This document shows positions 1-9,199 of a DNA stretch of 64,000 bases, piece by piece. Source of the stretch: Candidatus Levyibacteriota bacterium. Its GTDB lineage: Bacteria > Patescibacteria > Microgenomatia > Levybacterales > UBA12049. Positions within the stretch are counted from its first letter, which is position 1, and the number at the start of each line of letters is the position of its first letter. The stretch is taken from the NCBI GenBank assembly GCA_029260965.1, contig JAJDCG010000001.1, forward strand, positions 62,001 to 126,000, written 5' to 3'. The notes below the pieces were generated by a model. That model made no database searches. It was not told the DNA's origin and worked only from the letters and a program-made list of their open reading frames with translations. The position numbers and the translations under genes are program-made.

Positions 1-23
1 AGGTTCGAATCCTGTCTCCTCCG
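1..23 (+). tRNA. tRNA 3' fragment (cut by window edge)
   Basis: The first 23 bases read as a T-arm (GGTTCGAATCC core) followed by a CTCCTCC acceptor half and discriminator G, then CA. The anticodon lies outside the window, so the isotype cannot be given. The matching 5' end would read GGAGGAG. Confidence 0.75.
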
Positions 24-31
24 CAACATTT

Positions 32-535
32 ATGAAAAACTTAAAATCCAATCTTCACGAAGATTATCTCAGGTCTCTGATGTTTGGTCTTCAAGATGGA
101 ATTGTTTCTACAACTGGAGTTGTTGTTGGAATCTCAACCGGTGTTAACGATAAGGCAATTATCGTTCTGGCAGCAATCGTTGCAGTCATGGTGGAGGCAT
201 CATCAATGGGTGCTGGACAATACTCCAGTGAAAAAGCAGTTCATCAAATGGATAAAACTGGCAAACATACAGACAACTTATTAATAGGCGCATTTATTAT
301 GTTTTTTGCATATTTGATCGGTGGTATGTTTTCAATTGTTCCAACCATAATTCTTGATCAGCCGATTGCGCGATATGCTGCCATTGCCTCATCTTTCATA
401 GGACTTTTTGTAATCGGATTTCTCAAAGGAAAAATAGTTGAACACAGACCATGGAGATCGGCTATTGAGCTCTTCATCATCGGCTCAATCGCCACAACAG
501 TGGGAATAGTAGTTGGAAGTTTTTTGAAGGTCTAG
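32..535 (+). CDS. VIT1/CCC1-family membrane protein (short form)
   Basis: This 167-residue protein looks like a VIT1/CCC1 (DUF125) family Fe2+/Mn2+ transporter. The diagnostic N-terminal motif GLQDGIVSTTG lies at about residues 19-29 and EASSMGAGQYSS at about 55-66, followed by three further hydrophobic segments, giving about five membrane spans in total. Typical members are about 230 residues and carry a cytoplasmic metal-binding helical domain between spans 2 and 3; here only a short linker (about residues 67-80) is present, so metal handling may differ. It starts nine bases after the upstream tRNA and may share its transcript. The substrate is inferred from the family only. Confidence 0.85.
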   Translation: MKNLKSNLHEDYLRSLMFGLQDGIVSTTGVVVGISTGVNDKAIIVLAAIVAVMVEASSMGAGQYSSEKAVHQMDKTGKHTDNLLIGAFIMFFAYLIGGMFSIVPTIILDQPIARYAAIASSFIGLFVIGFLKGKIVEHRPWRSAIELFIIGSIATTVGIVVGSFLKV

Positions 536-562
536 GTTAGTAATTCGTTGCTTTTCTAATTT

Positions 563-652
<90 letters not shown>

Positions 653-733
653 AGATCATAGTATTGTAACAAAAACAAGTCATCCAGTCACGCACAAGTT
701 GACTAACAAGCCCATTCGTGTAAAAATATTTTT

Positions 734-1261
734 GTGGCCAAAAAAATTACCATCTATACAATCCTTGCTCTTGCTATCGGCATATCTCTAGGCTATTTTC
801 TCGGCTATGATATCGGTTGGGAAAAAGCACTCTCCCAGCACGCGATAGATGAAACGGCACATGATGACTCAATGTACACAAACCATATGCAACACGAGCA
901 AATGGAAGCAACAACTCCTGTCCCATCTGTTGATCTGGTTATCCACAAAGACCCAAAAGGTGGATATAACGCACAGATCATTCTTACCAATATGGTTTTC
1001 TCGCCCGAAAACGTAAGCGGAGATCATGTACCAGGTCAGGGACATGCCCATATTTATGTTAACGGTATAAAGATAAACAGAGTTTATGGAGAATGGTATT
1101 ACCTAGGAGAACTTGAACCTGGCATTCATGAGGTATCTGTAAGGCTCTCAACCAATAACCATAAGGAGCTTGTCCAAGATGGGAAGATTATAACTGATAT
1201 TGAAACAATTGAAGTTGCAGAGCAGGAAAATTCAATGAACAACATGCAAATGGAAAAATGA
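734..1261 (+). CDS. Membrane-anchored His/Met-rich protein, unknown function
   Basis: The start is GTG at 734. An N-terminal hydrophobic segment (about residues 5-24) anchors the protein or acts as an uncleaved signal. It is followed by a His/Met-rich linker (HMQHEQMEA) and a compact domain with the motif GQGHAHIYVNG and a GEWYYLGELEPG turn; the tail is again Met-rich (NSMNNMQMEK). The many His and Met residues suggest extracytoplasmic metal (perhaps copper) binding, but this is inference; no named family is claimed. The stop overlaps the start of the next gene (ATGA), so the two are translationally coupled. Confidence 0.7.
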   Translation: MAKKITIYTILALAIGISLGYFLGYDIGWEKALSQHAIDETAHDDSMYTNHMQHEQMEATTPVPSVDLVIHKDPKGGYNAQIILTNMVFSPENVSGDHVPGQGHAHIYVNGIKINRVYGEWYYLGELEPGIHEVSVRLSTNNHKELVQDGKIITDIETIEVAEQENSMNNMQMEK

Positions 1262-1671
1262 ACATGTTCAAGCCTGTTGCGGCAAAATCAGTTGATGAAT
1301 ACATAGGACTCCTTGAGCCCCAACGAAAAGAAATCATCAAACATCTCCACAGTCTTATTCAAAAAACCTCTCCAGATCTCAAGCCTCATTTCGCCTATAA
1401 CATGCTCGGCTATGGTAGTTTTAAATATAAAAATTATAAAAAAGAAATAATTGATTGGCCAATTATTGCTCTTGCAAGTCAAAAAAATTATGTCAGCCTT
1501 TATGTTTGCTCGCTTGAGGGTGGTAAATATCTGGCTGAAAAGTACAAACAAAAACTGGGTAAGGTTAGTGTCGGCAAATCTTGCATCAGGTTCAAAAAAC
1601 TTGAGGATTTGAATCTGGATGAAGTCAAAAAAATTATTAAAAAAGCAAGCAACAATCCAGGCTTATCTTAA
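1258..1671 (+). CDS. DUF1801 (YdhG-like) domain protein
   Basis: A 137-residue protein with the DUF1801 layout: VDEYIGLLEPQRKEIIKHLHSLI at the N-terminus (about 12-34), then a central beta region with the aromatic MLGYG and VSLYVC segments, and a C-terminal LNLDEVKKIIKKA helix. The family is small and cytoplasmic, and its biochemical role is not established. The start codon overlaps the upstream stop as ATGA, so it is read from the same message as the His/Met-rich membrane protein; no functional link is obvious. Confidence 0.8.
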   Translation: MNMFKPVAAKSVDEYIGLLEPQRKEIIKHLHSLIQKTSPDLKPHFAYNMLGYGSFKYKNYKKEIIDWPIIALASQKNYVSLYVCSLEGGKYLAEKYKQKLGKVSVGKSCIRFKKLEDLNLDEVKKIIKKASNNPGLS

Positions 1672-1709
1672 AATTTGACTTTTAACCTTCGACTGTTTAC
1701 AGTTTTAGT

Positions 1710-2270
1710 ATGCCCATCTCCCAAAAAACACACTCACAAAAACAAAAACCACTTGAAGATATTATGTATGAACATAATGTTCATACATATCTTGAATGGC
1801 ACGCACCCGGAAGACCTTTTAAAGAACATTCTTTTGAATACTACTTTAATATTTTCCTAATCATGATCGCTGTTGAGATAATATTATTTTTATTTGGTCA
1901 GTATATTTTAATGCTTGTTGTTTTCTCATTAGTTTTTTTCACATTTAGCCTGTCTCTTGTGCCACCGAGAAACTTTTATTACACAATTTCTTCTGAGGGC
2001 ATACGAGTCGAGGATCATTTTTTTATCTGGGAGGAGCTTTATGATTTCTTCTTTATCAAACACCATGGTAAAGATGTACTCTACGTAAGAACAAAGGCCT
2101 TTTTCCCAGGTGAATTGAACATAAATATAGACGGGATAACAACAGATGAAATAAAAAACACACTCCTTCCCTATCTTCCATTTCGTGAATACGTAAAACC
2201 CACTTTTATAGAAAAGTCAGGAGATTGGCTTTCAAAAAACTTCCCATTGGAAAAAACTGCAAAACAATAA
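1710..2270 (+). CDS. Hypothetical protein with two membrane segments
   Basis: A 186-residue protein of unknown family. Residues about 47-62 and 64-84 form a hydrophobic hairpin. The part after it has a beta-rich pattern (NFYYTISSEGIRVEDHFFIWEEL region, about 89-111) that resembles the small PH-like membrane proteins common in CPR genomes, but I cannot name a family. The start at ATG 1710 follows the upstream gene by 38 bases. The early coding region contains a perfect 27-bp palindrome, listed separately. Confidence 0.65.
   Translation: MPISQKTHSQKQKPLEDIMYEHNVHTYLEWHAPGRPFKEHSFEYYFNIFLIMIAVEIILFLFGQYILMLVVFSLVFFTFSLSLVPPRNFYYTISSEGIRVEDHFFIWEELYDFFFIKHHGKDVLYVRTKAFFPGELNINIDGITTDEIKNTLLPYLPFREYVKPTFIEKSGDWLSKNFPLEKTAKQ
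1763..1789. repeat. 27-bp palindrome inside a coding region
   Basis: The arms TATGTATGAACAT (1763-1775) and ATGTTCATACATA (1777-1789) are exact reverse complements around a single central A. The palindrome lies in codons about 18-27 of the unknown gene. It could act as a dimeric repressor site or as an RNA hairpin. Confidence 0.9.
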
Positions 2271-2307
2271 TATCGCGATTAATCCTCTTGTCTTTTACAA
2301 GCTACTG

Positions 2308-2395
2308 CGGAGGGTACAGGATTTGAACCTGTGAATCCACCATAGGCGGATCGAGTTTTCGAAACTCGTGCAATTGGCCACTATGCGAACCCTCC
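2308..2395 (-). tRNA. tRNA-Ser(CGA)
   Basis: A class II tRNA on the minus strand. The anticodon stem CGAGT/ACTCG holds the loop TTCGAAA, anticodon CGA (reads UCG). The acceptor GGAGGG pairs with CCCTCC, with discriminator G; the full CCA is not encoded. Confidence 0.95.
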
Positions 2396-2403
2396 ATCAC
2401 CAG

Positions 2404-2477
2404 TACTCCCGAGAAGATTCGAACTTCCGACCTCAACATCCGCAATGTTGCGCTCTATCCAGCTGAGCTACGGGAGC
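2404..2477 (-). tRNA. tRNA-Arg(GCG)
   Basis: A standard 74-nt tRNA on the minus strand. The anticodon stem CAACA/TGTTG encloses the loop TTGCGGA, anticodon GCG, which reads CGC and by wobble CGU. Most bacteria use ACG edited to ICG for this box, so GCG is unusual. The CCA is not encoded. Confidence 0.92.
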
Positions 2478-2531
2478 AATACGCGTATTTTACCTAAATA
2501 TTAAAAGAGGTGCAATTAAATGACCTAGGTT

Positions 2532-3311
2532 TTAATTCCCTTTTCCTCGAGGTGCTGTACCACCTGCTGTTGCGGAAAGTCCAAATATAACTGCATAATA
2601 ACTAAGAAGAGTTCCGATAATAATCGTATACATAGCTATCTTAATTGTTTTTTTCAGCTTTGGATGTTCTACGGAGAATAATTTACTTTCTTGTTTAATC
2701 TTCATCATTCTTGACATTCCCACCTTTAATCTCTCTCTATCTTCCTCTGTTAGTTGATCGTGCTCTTTGTCTTTTAGTTCATCAACATCAGCTTTTTCTT
2801 GCTTGAGTTCTGCCATTATTTTATTATAATCAGCTAACATTTTTTCCTGCTCTTCGGGAGCAAGTTCTTCCTCTGTAAGCTCCTCTGTGTTTATTACCTT
2901 TTCTGCCGCACTTATCACATCATCTCTGACATTCCCCTTTTCATCAAGGATTTCTGGTCCTGCTTCATCAACTGAACCACCCTCTACTGCTAGAACCTCC
3001 TTCAACAAATTGTGCGCTTCTTCGTGTCGCCCTGCTGCTCCCAGTCTCAAAACCTCAGCAATTAATTCTTCTAGAGATGTCTCCCTCTCATCTCTTACAG
3101 GTACATCAGACGACTCATCACCTGCAGGATTATTTGGAGGACGCATTCGCCCAGGCGCTCCTCCACGAGGACCGAAAGAGCGCCTACCTCCAGTAAGCGG
3201 TCTTCTTCTTTCCTCGCCCTCGTCCACCGCATCCTCCCCAGTGGGGCGCTGTTCGTCTGGATTTGTAGGATTTTCTCCGTTTTCTGGCTCCATATATAAT
3301 GCTTCTGTCAT
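2532..3311 (-). CDS. Acidic low-complexity protein with C-terminal membrane anchor
   Basis: The ATG at 3311 was chosen because AAAAGGAGG lies seven bases upstream; a longer reading frame to 3371 has no such support. The 259-residue product begins with a disordered Glu/Pro/Arg/Gly-rich stretch (about residues 1-75), continues as charged, probably helical or coiled segments, and ends with a single hydrophobic segment (about 225-250) and a short basic tail. It is therefore probably a tail-anchored cytoplasmic protein. No family is recognised. Its place beside the secretion-like locus is suggestive only. Confidence 0.7.
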   Translation of the reverse strand: MTEALYMEPENGENPTNPDEQRPTGEDAVDEGEERRRPLTGGRRSFGPRGGAPGRMRPPNNPAGDESSDVPVRDERETSLEELIAEVLRLGAAGRHEEAHNLLKEVLAVEGGSVDEAGPEILDEKGNVRDDVISAAEKVINTEELTEEELAPEEQEKMLADYNKIMAELKQEKADVDELKDKEHDQLTEEDRERLKVGMSRMMKIKQESKLFSVEHPKLKKTIKIAMYTIIIGTLLSYYAVIFGLSATAGGTAPRGKGN

Positions 3312-3431
3312 TTTATATCCTCCTTTTAGTTTATGCAAATAATAGGCTATAATTAGATTGATTATAAACAAAGATTGTAAGCACAGCTTTATATTAATCT
3401 TATAGCTAAATTATAATTTTAAAAAAATGAT

Positions 3432-3518
3432 GGAGGGATCGCATAGTGGTCTAGTGCGCGGGCTTGGAAAGCTCGTATGGTCGAAAGACTATCGGGGGTT
3501 CGAATCCCCCTCCCTCCG
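3432..3518 (+). tRNA. tRNA-Ser(GGA)
   Basis: A class II tRNA. The stem CGGGC/GCTCG holds the loop TTGGAAA, anticodon GGA (reads UCC/UCU). The acceptor GGAGGGA pairs with TCCCTCC, discriminator G. It lies directly upstream of the secretion-like locus. Confidence 0.95.
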
Positions 3519-3560
3519 CAACTTGACAACACTATCAAAATACCTCACACTAAAATAGCT

Positions 3561-5813
3561 ATGCTCTCTGCCCGCAAAGTCTTCTTATCTTTTTGTTTGT
3601 TTTTAGTTACATTTCTTGCAGCTCCATCCTTATCTTTTGCCCAATTACCAACATCCAATCTTAATCCAGAAGTCCCACGCAACCAACACACCCTCGCACA
3701 ATCAACAATGATCGAAATAATGTCTGCAGTCATTTGCCAAATGACAGGCATAGATCCACTTTATCCAGAACAGGGTTGTCTAGGGTTCAATACAGAAACA
3801 AAAAAGTTAGGACTTATACCTCCAGAGTATGATGATAATGGCAAACTTCAGGCAGGAGGGATGTTGGGGGGCACATCGGATATGATTGCAGCACTTTATA
3901 CACCAATTACATCTACTACAGAATTTGTGCACTATATGACGCGCGATTTTGGAATCGTAAAAGACGCTAATGCACAGGCAGGATATGGTTTTCAAGCACT
4001 CAGTCCAGTACTTGCTGTCTGGGAAGTTGTCCGTAACGCAGCCTACACCCTTCTGGTGCTTGCATTCGTTTTCATTGGCATCGGCATTATGCTCAGGGTC
4101 AAAATCGACCCCAGAACAGTTATGGGTATTCAAAACCAAATCCCTAGAGTCATAATTGCAATACTTCTTATCACCTTTTCCTATGCAATCTCTGCTGTGC
4201 TGATTGATATGATGTGGGTCACAACATATGCAGGAGTAAACCTGCTCACAAACGCCCAGGGAGAAAGTATCAAGGTTGATTCCTGTAAGTCCACAAACAA
4301 CAAAGTAGGAATAGCAGAACAAGTAAATAAAAATATTCTTCAGACACCAATGACCTTCTTCCATCAAGTATTTGCTGAATGCGACGACAGCGAACAGGAG
4401 GGAGTTTTACAGGGAAGGGGATACCTACAGGGCAACAACAGGGACGGCGGATTTCATGTAATGACCAAAGCAATAGGGGGTGCTACGGGACAATTGATTA
4501 ATAATACTGTAAGAAGTATTTTTCTTGACGAAGACGATGAATCAAGAGACTGTGGTTTGCTCAGTACGCTGGGGAATCCAATCCAGTGTGTTAAAAAGGG
4601 CCTGATTAATGGACTTGGTTTTTTTGCAAGCCTTCTCACAACTATCATCATCTTTACAGTCCTCCTTACCACGCTTTTTAGAATCTGGTTTATGCTTCTG
4701 AAGGCGTTTGCCTATACTCTTATCTACACAATCACCGGACCCATCTATATCGCGTTTGGGCTTCTACCTTCAAAACCGCTTGGATTTGAAAAATGGCTTC
4801 GTTCAATATTTGCAAACCTTGCGGTTTTTCCTCTGACTGCTTTTCTATTGGTAGGAGCCAGGCTTATGGTTGGTCTTTATGAAAACGCCTCAACTACTGC
4901 GTTCACACCACCGCTTCTTGGGAATACCGCAAACACGAACTATGGTGTTTTAATTGCACTAGGCATCCTTCTCCTAGGGCCTGCAATAGGAGACATCCTA
5001 CGAGACAAGATGGGTGCACAAAATCTGAAAACACCTGGCATTGTCAAAACAGGACTGATACTTGGTGCTGCACCAGTTGGGCAGCTTGCCAATAGAATAA
5101 AAGCCAATGCCACAAGACGCGATAATGCAGGAAATCCAATCGGCAGCTTTTCAGCTGGCGTGGAGCGCAGCACTTCTGCTGCCAAACAATCACTTGGAAA
5201 AATACCGATTATAAAAAGTCTAGGAGGAGAAAAATATGCCATTAATGAAGCTGAAAAACGCACCAACAGGCAGCGCTATGGAATGGCCGCAACCAATAAA
5301 CAAATCCTTAAAAACAACGAGCATTTTGGTCTGGAAAAAGTAAAAGGTAAAGCAAAACTCAAAAACGGAAATACTGTCCAAAGTGCTAGCGATTATCGAA
5401 AGTGGGTAGGTGAAATGAGCACGGATGATAGAAAAAAACACATACAAGACGTGATGGGTGGCAGGCGCTTGGGCGCACATGGTTGGTACGGAGACGAACA
5501 CGCATCAAGAACTGGAGGAGAAAGGGGATCAGAAGGTAGCAGCAACCAAAATAGCAGCACAAACATAAACACTCCTCATGTAACCATAAGGGCAGGAAGC
5601 ATCGAGGGTCTGCATGAACGTATGGATGAAAAATTAAGAAACAGCACGCCTGAAGCAAGAGAACGATTCCAAAACAACTATCATGCAAAAACTGCTAATA
5701 AGTTCATCAACAAAGATCAATCCTCTTACAGCACCGAGGAGCGAGAGGAAGCAAAACGTGTTCTCGAGGAAATACTCAGCGAAGAAAACGGGGATGGGAA
5801 CAACTCTGCTTGA
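3561..5813 (+). CDS. VirB6/TrbL-like polytopic membrane protein of a type IV secretion-like system
   Basis: ATG 3561 is chosen because it gives a clean signal peptide (LSFCLFLVTFLAAPSLSFAQ, about residues 8-27); a longer frame would run into the tRNA. The 750-residue product has several hydrophobic segments (about 155-175, 195-220, 350-380, 385-410, 420-445, 470-490) and a long basic, hydrophilic C-terminus (about 510-750) rich in Asn, Ser, Arg and Glu. This architecture matches the VirB6/TrbL-type inner membrane channel proteins found in CPR secretion loci. The neighbouring pilin, PrgI and VirB4 genes support the call. The cytoplasmic tail probably contacts other machine parts; that is inference. 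Confidence 0.75.
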   Translation: MLSARKVFLSFCLFLVTFLAAPSLSFAQLPTSNLNPEVPRNQHTLAQSTMIEIMSAVICQMTGIDPLYPEQGCLGFNTETKKLGLIPPEYDDNGKLQAGGMLGGTSDMIAALYTPITSTTEFVHYMTRDFGIVKDANAQAGYGFQALSPVLAVWEVVRNAAYTLLVLAFVFIGIGIMLRVKIDPRTVMGIQNQIPRVIIAILLITFSYAISAVLIDMMWVTTYAGVNLLTNAQGESIKVDSCKSTNNKVGIAEQVNKNILQTPMTFFHQVFAECDDSEQEGVLQGRGYLQGNNRDGGFHVMTKAIGGATGQLINNTVRSIFLDEDDESRDCGLLSTLGNPIQCVKKGLINGLGFFASLLTTIIIFTVLLTTLFRIWFMLLKAFAYTLIYTITGPIYIAFGLLPSKPLGFEKWLRSIFANLAVFPLTAFLLVGARLMVGLYENASTTAFTPPLLGNTANTNYGVLIALGILLLGPAIGDILRDKMGAQNLKTPGIVKTGLILGAAPVGQLANRIKANATRRDNAGNPIGSFSAGVERSTSAAKQSLGKIPIIKSLGGEKYAINEAEKRTNRQRYGMAATNKQILKNNEHFGLEKVKGKAKLKNGNTVQSASDYRKWVGEMSTDDRKKHIQDVMGGRRLGAHGWYGDEHASRTGGERGSEGSSNQNSSTNINTPHVTIRAGSIEGLHERMDEKLRNSTPEARERFQNNYHAKTANKFINKDQSSYSTEEREEAKRVLEEILSEENGDGNNSA

Positions 5814-5819
5814 TAAACT

Positions 5820-5834
5820 TGCCTGATCCAGGCA
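5820..5834. terminator. Hairpin between convergent genes
   Basis: TGCCTG and CAGGCA are perfect arms around the loop ATC, in the 24-base gap between the VirB6-like gene and the convergent 1082-residue gene. A-rich and T-rich flanks make it a plausible bidirectional terminator. Confidence 0.55.
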
Positions 5835-5837
5835 GGC

Positions 5838-8800
5838 TTATCTTCCTTCTGATGTCTGTATAGCACCTTTTAGCAGAGTGCCCAATACAGCCAGGTATGT
5901 AGCCAGGCCTATCCTGCTATCAGGACTTCCTCTTTGTCCCAAAAACGCTTCTTTCAAAGCACTCCTGAGCGTAGAGCGCAGCAGTGATGTTTTGGTTATA
6001 TTCCCAAACCACTGCATCTCTTCTTGTTCATAATATCCTGGTATCAGCCTGACATCACCTAGACTAAATTCGCTCCCTAAAATATCTTTTGGCAAAGTTT
6101 TGAGCGCGTCTGCGACAGTCAGAAAATATGCCTCATTATATCGAGAATCCGTCATCGAATAGCTTCTGAAGCTTACGAATTTAGATGCCAACTCTGTAAG
6201 CACAGCTCTTCTTACAAGAAGCTTCATATGTTTTGGGTCATTTAGCTTGTTATAATCTATCTTTATTCGCCCATCAACATCCTTTACGACTTTACCTTTT
6301 TTATCTCTCATCCAAAAAGAACTGCTGTTGAGCAGGTCATAACCAAACATATGCTCACCCAGAGTCATGTCTCGCCATATAGCCTCACCTGCTGTCAGTG
6401 ATGCTTCTTGATCAAGATAGCGATCCTTTTTCGAGTAATCGAGACTACCATAATCAGAAATAAGATATCTATATGGAGTAACAAGCTTTTTCTGAAAATC
6501 CTGTATAAACACTTCTTTTTGAAAAACAGGACCCTGAACAGGATGATGCTCTGTAAAATTTTTAAAATCAAACTCCTCCTTAGCGCTCATTATGTGGTCA
6601 TACATGTCAAGCCCTTTTCCGAGCTGGTCATTTGCCCAATTAAACAATGCATTTTCATTAAATGCTATCCTTCCCGTCATTTTCTGATATTGTTCCTGAA
6701 AGTATCTGGTCAAAAACCTGAGTCCATTTTCTTCCTTCTCTATCTCCGCTTCAGACGCACCCTGCCTCCTCATCTCTTCAATTTTCTTCCTGTATTTCTG
6801 GAGTTGCCTTTCTTGGGCTGTTTTCATTATGTCTGTTTCATCAAACTGTTCTTTTGCCGTGGTGTAATGCCTTCTACCCTCTTTATCCACTGTGAAGTGC
6901 ACTGTGTTTACTCCTCTCCATGTATCAGTAACCAAAGCTTTTTCCTGAAAAGTTCCAGGGTAATAACCGCCAGGATCTCCTTTCTTAAGTACCTTCACAC
7001 GATAAGCCGAAAGATTCATGGCTCTACCAGGGATCGTAACCGAGGGCTCATAGACATCATTTCTTGCCCAAATTAGCGCAGGTGCGGTCATGCCATATGA
7101 AAGCAGATCTGCAAATTTCAGGTTAATTTCATGCTCATCCCCCGTCTTTGTCCTGAGATGGAACTGCTCAGCAACTGTTGCCTTCATCACCTCACGCAAG
7201 GGCAGCACTACTTTTTTATTTTCGTTTTTCTGGACAAAAAAATTAATAAATTTTACAAAATTATCAGCATTGCTTTTGGTGGTTATCTGTCCGTTTTTAT
7301 CAAAAGCTTTCACAAACTGTTCATGCGTCTCAAATCCCCAAAAGGCCTGCACTTCTTTTTCCCCTGTTGACTTTGTGCTTTCACCAAGTATTTTCATTAA
7401 GCCCTTTTCCCAGGTTTCTCTTTTGAAAAAATTTGAATCCTGACCTAATATTTCCTGAAGCTTTGAAAAATCAGAAAGCGCATCATAAACTCTGTACATC
7501 TTATTGTATGCAGCCCCGACATCACTGTCGCTATAAAGAGGTTCTCCTTTTCTGGAGCTCTTGAACTCATTTGGAAAAAGCATCATATGGCTCATCAGGT
7601 TCTTACCCAAGGCATCCTTGGTAAGAGTACTCCCAGCCATCATCTCAGTAATAGTTTCTTTAAACTTTTCTCCATCTGCTCTTACTTTCTTAAGTTGCGC
7701 TGTCTGGGTTAAAAGAGTGGACAAAACCCAGGCTTCTTTTATCCATTGTGCGTAAAGATCGTTATATCTTGTTTCTCCATCTTCTGATTTAAAAAACCCT
7801 CCAGTAGGATTTGCAAACATACTCATAAGATTAGTTAAAGTCCCTCCATAACCTATACGTGCAAGACTTACTTCTTCGAAAAAATTATGTGGATCATCAG
7901 GATTCAAGTCATACATCTCATACATTTTATTTCTCACCCACTCAACCATATTTCCTTCATTCACATAGTACTTGCTTCTCTCTGCATCAACAACCTTGTG
8001 TCCTTTTTCCATTTTTGTGACAATTCTCATCTCAAGAAGAGGAAATTTATCTGCAATTCCCCATTTATCATGCGATGTAGAATGCATCATGCGCCAAGCA
8101 AGCTCCTCAATGGTATCTGGTGATGCATCATACTCCTCTATGTTAAGGTTACCAGTTGCATTTCTACCTGTCTTGAGAAGTGCTTTGGGGAAAACAAGCC
8201 TCCTAACCCACTCTTCTGGCAAGTCAAGACTAATGGCAACTCCCTTTTTATCATCATCTAGCCACCTGTCATGCTCTCCTGTCAGTATTTTATACTTTTT
8301 TCTCAGATTCTCATTGCTGGATGAATGATCAATTTCTTCACCAGTCTCCCTCTTGTATGCAGCCATTGCTGTTTTGATAGAACTGATGAGCTCATCTGGC
8401 TTCCTGCCTCGAGCCAAAAACATCTCAAGAAGCATCCTTGTCTCATCATCTGAAACATGAAGATTTTTAATAAGCTCCTCTCCTACCTCAACTATTTTCT
8501 CAGTTGGCCAACCATATTCGCTCCAGTCCTCTTTCCTCCAGCTTTTCCTTGCAGCCTTCTGCTCAACCTCACTAGCACCCTCTCTAGCATAGGGTAAATT
8601 TTTTTCACTTCTGAGTACCTCGCCCGGAACAGGCTCATCCCCACCGCCTTCAAGCCTTTCCTGCTCTGTGAAAGCTTTTACTTTCTCTTCAATCTCGTAA
8701 AGTTGTCTATGCGTGCTGGCAAGAACAGCCTCATTACTCAACTCCTCATTTTCCATTATTTCCTTAAACCTTCTTTCCTCTTCGCTTGTAAGTATTTTCT

Positions 8801-9086
8801 TTTGTTTTTCTGCCTTCTGATACTCCTCTTTGGAGCTTGCATTTCCTATAAAGGGTTTTTCTTTGCGGTTGATAAATTCTCTAATTTGATAGTAAAGATC
8901 TCTTGTTCCTGCATCTTGCCGGATTTCATCAAGGCTTCTACCATGATTTTCTTGCACAAATTCATCCCAAGCTTGATATATTTCTCTTGTCTCACTGTTT
9001 CCTTCAAGAACTGCTGCACCTGCTTCTGACATACCTCTATCATATCGACTGGCAGACTGTGGTGTCAATTTAATTTCATGCTCCAT
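5838..9086 (-). CDS. Large unknown soluble protein in the secretion-like locus
   Basis: A 1082-residue protein with no family that I recognise. ATG 9086 is preferred over ATG 9113 because TACAAT, a good -10 box, ends nine bases upstream of it. The N-terminal third is rich in Glu, Lys and Arg and predicted helical; the middle and end contain many aromatic residues and no clear signal peptide. No convincing membrane span is seen except a weak hydrophobic stretch near the C-terminus (about 1060-1075). It sits between the VirB6-like channel and the ATPase-winged helix regulator and is divergent from the latter. It could be a cytoplasmic partner, substrate or effector of the secretion machine; the sequence does not decide. 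Confidence 0.75.
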   Translation of the reverse strand: MEHEIKLTPQSASRYDRGMSEAGAAVLEGNSETREIYQAWDEFVQENHGRSLDEIRQDAGTRDLYYQIREFINRKEKPFIGNASSKEEYQKAEKQKKILTSEEERRFKEIMENEELSNEAVLASTHRQLYEIEEKVKAFTEQERLEGGGDEPVPGEVLRSEKNLPYAREGASEVEQKAARKSWRKEDWSEYGWPTEKIVEVGEELIKNLHVSDDETRMLLEMFLARGRKPDELISSIKTAMAAYKRETGEEIDHSSSNENLRKKYKILTGEHDRWLDDDKKGVAISLDLPEEWVRRLVFPKALLKTGRNATGNLNIEEYDASPDTIEELAWRMMHSTSHDKWGIADKFPLLEMRIVTKMEKGHKVVDAERSKYYVNEGNMVEWVRNKMYEMYDLNPDDPHNFFEEVSLARIGYGGTLTNLMSMFANPTGGFFKSEDGETRYNDLYAQWIKEAWVLSTLLTQTAQLKKVRADGEKFKETITEMMAGSTLTKDALGKNLMSHMMLFPNEFKSSRKGEPLYSDSDVGAAYNKMYRVYDALSDFSKLQEILGQDSNFFKRETWEKGLMKILGESTKSTGEKEVQAFWGFETHEQFVKAFDKNGQITTKSNADNFVKFINFFVQKNENKKVVLPLREVMKATVAEQFHLRTKTGDEHEINLKFADLLSYGMTAPALIWARNDVYEPSVTIPGRAMNLSAYRVKVLKKGDPGGYYPGTFQEKALVTDTWRGVNTVHFTVDKEGRRHYTTAKEQFDETDIMKTAQERQLQKYRKKIEEMRRQGASEAEIEKEENGLRFLTRYFQEQYQKMTGRIAFNENALFNWANDQLGKGLDMYDHIMSAKEEFDFKNFTEHHPVQGPVFQKEVFIQDFQKKLVTPYRYLISDYGSLDYSKKDRYLDQEASLTAGEAIWRDMTLGEHMFGYDLLNSSSFWMRDKKGKVVKDVDGRIKIDYNKLNDPKHMKLLVRRAVLTELASKFVSFRSYSMTDSRYNEAYFLTVADALKTLPKDILGSEFSLGDVRLIPGYYEQEEMQWFGNITKTSLLRSTLRSALKEAFLGQRGSPDSRIGLATYLAVLGTLLKGAIQTSEGR

Positions 9087-9199
9087 AATGATTGGATTGT
9101 AATCAAAACCCATTCAGTCCACTTTATTTTTATTTTATAGAAACATTACAAAATATTAAAAAAGTTGTGCTATATAAGCAGAACAATTACAATAGCCTC

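Noticed and set aside
3477..3560. N-terminal extension of the VirB6-like gene
   Set aside because: It lies inside the tRNA-Ser(GGA) gene; the signal peptide sets the start at 3561.
3807..4367. 186-codon frame opposite the VirB6-like gene
   Set aside because: No signal, no start context and the plus-strand frame has a clear membrane-protein pattern.
6408..7076. Long open frame opposite the 1082-residue gene
   Set aside because: Rich in Phe/Leu/Ile/Arg shadow-type composition, no promoter or ribosome-binding site, and fully inside a real gene.
9092..9199. N-terminal extension of the ATPase-winged helix gene
   Set aside because: It would overlap or abut the divergent gene start and shows no coding character; ATG 9200 is better.
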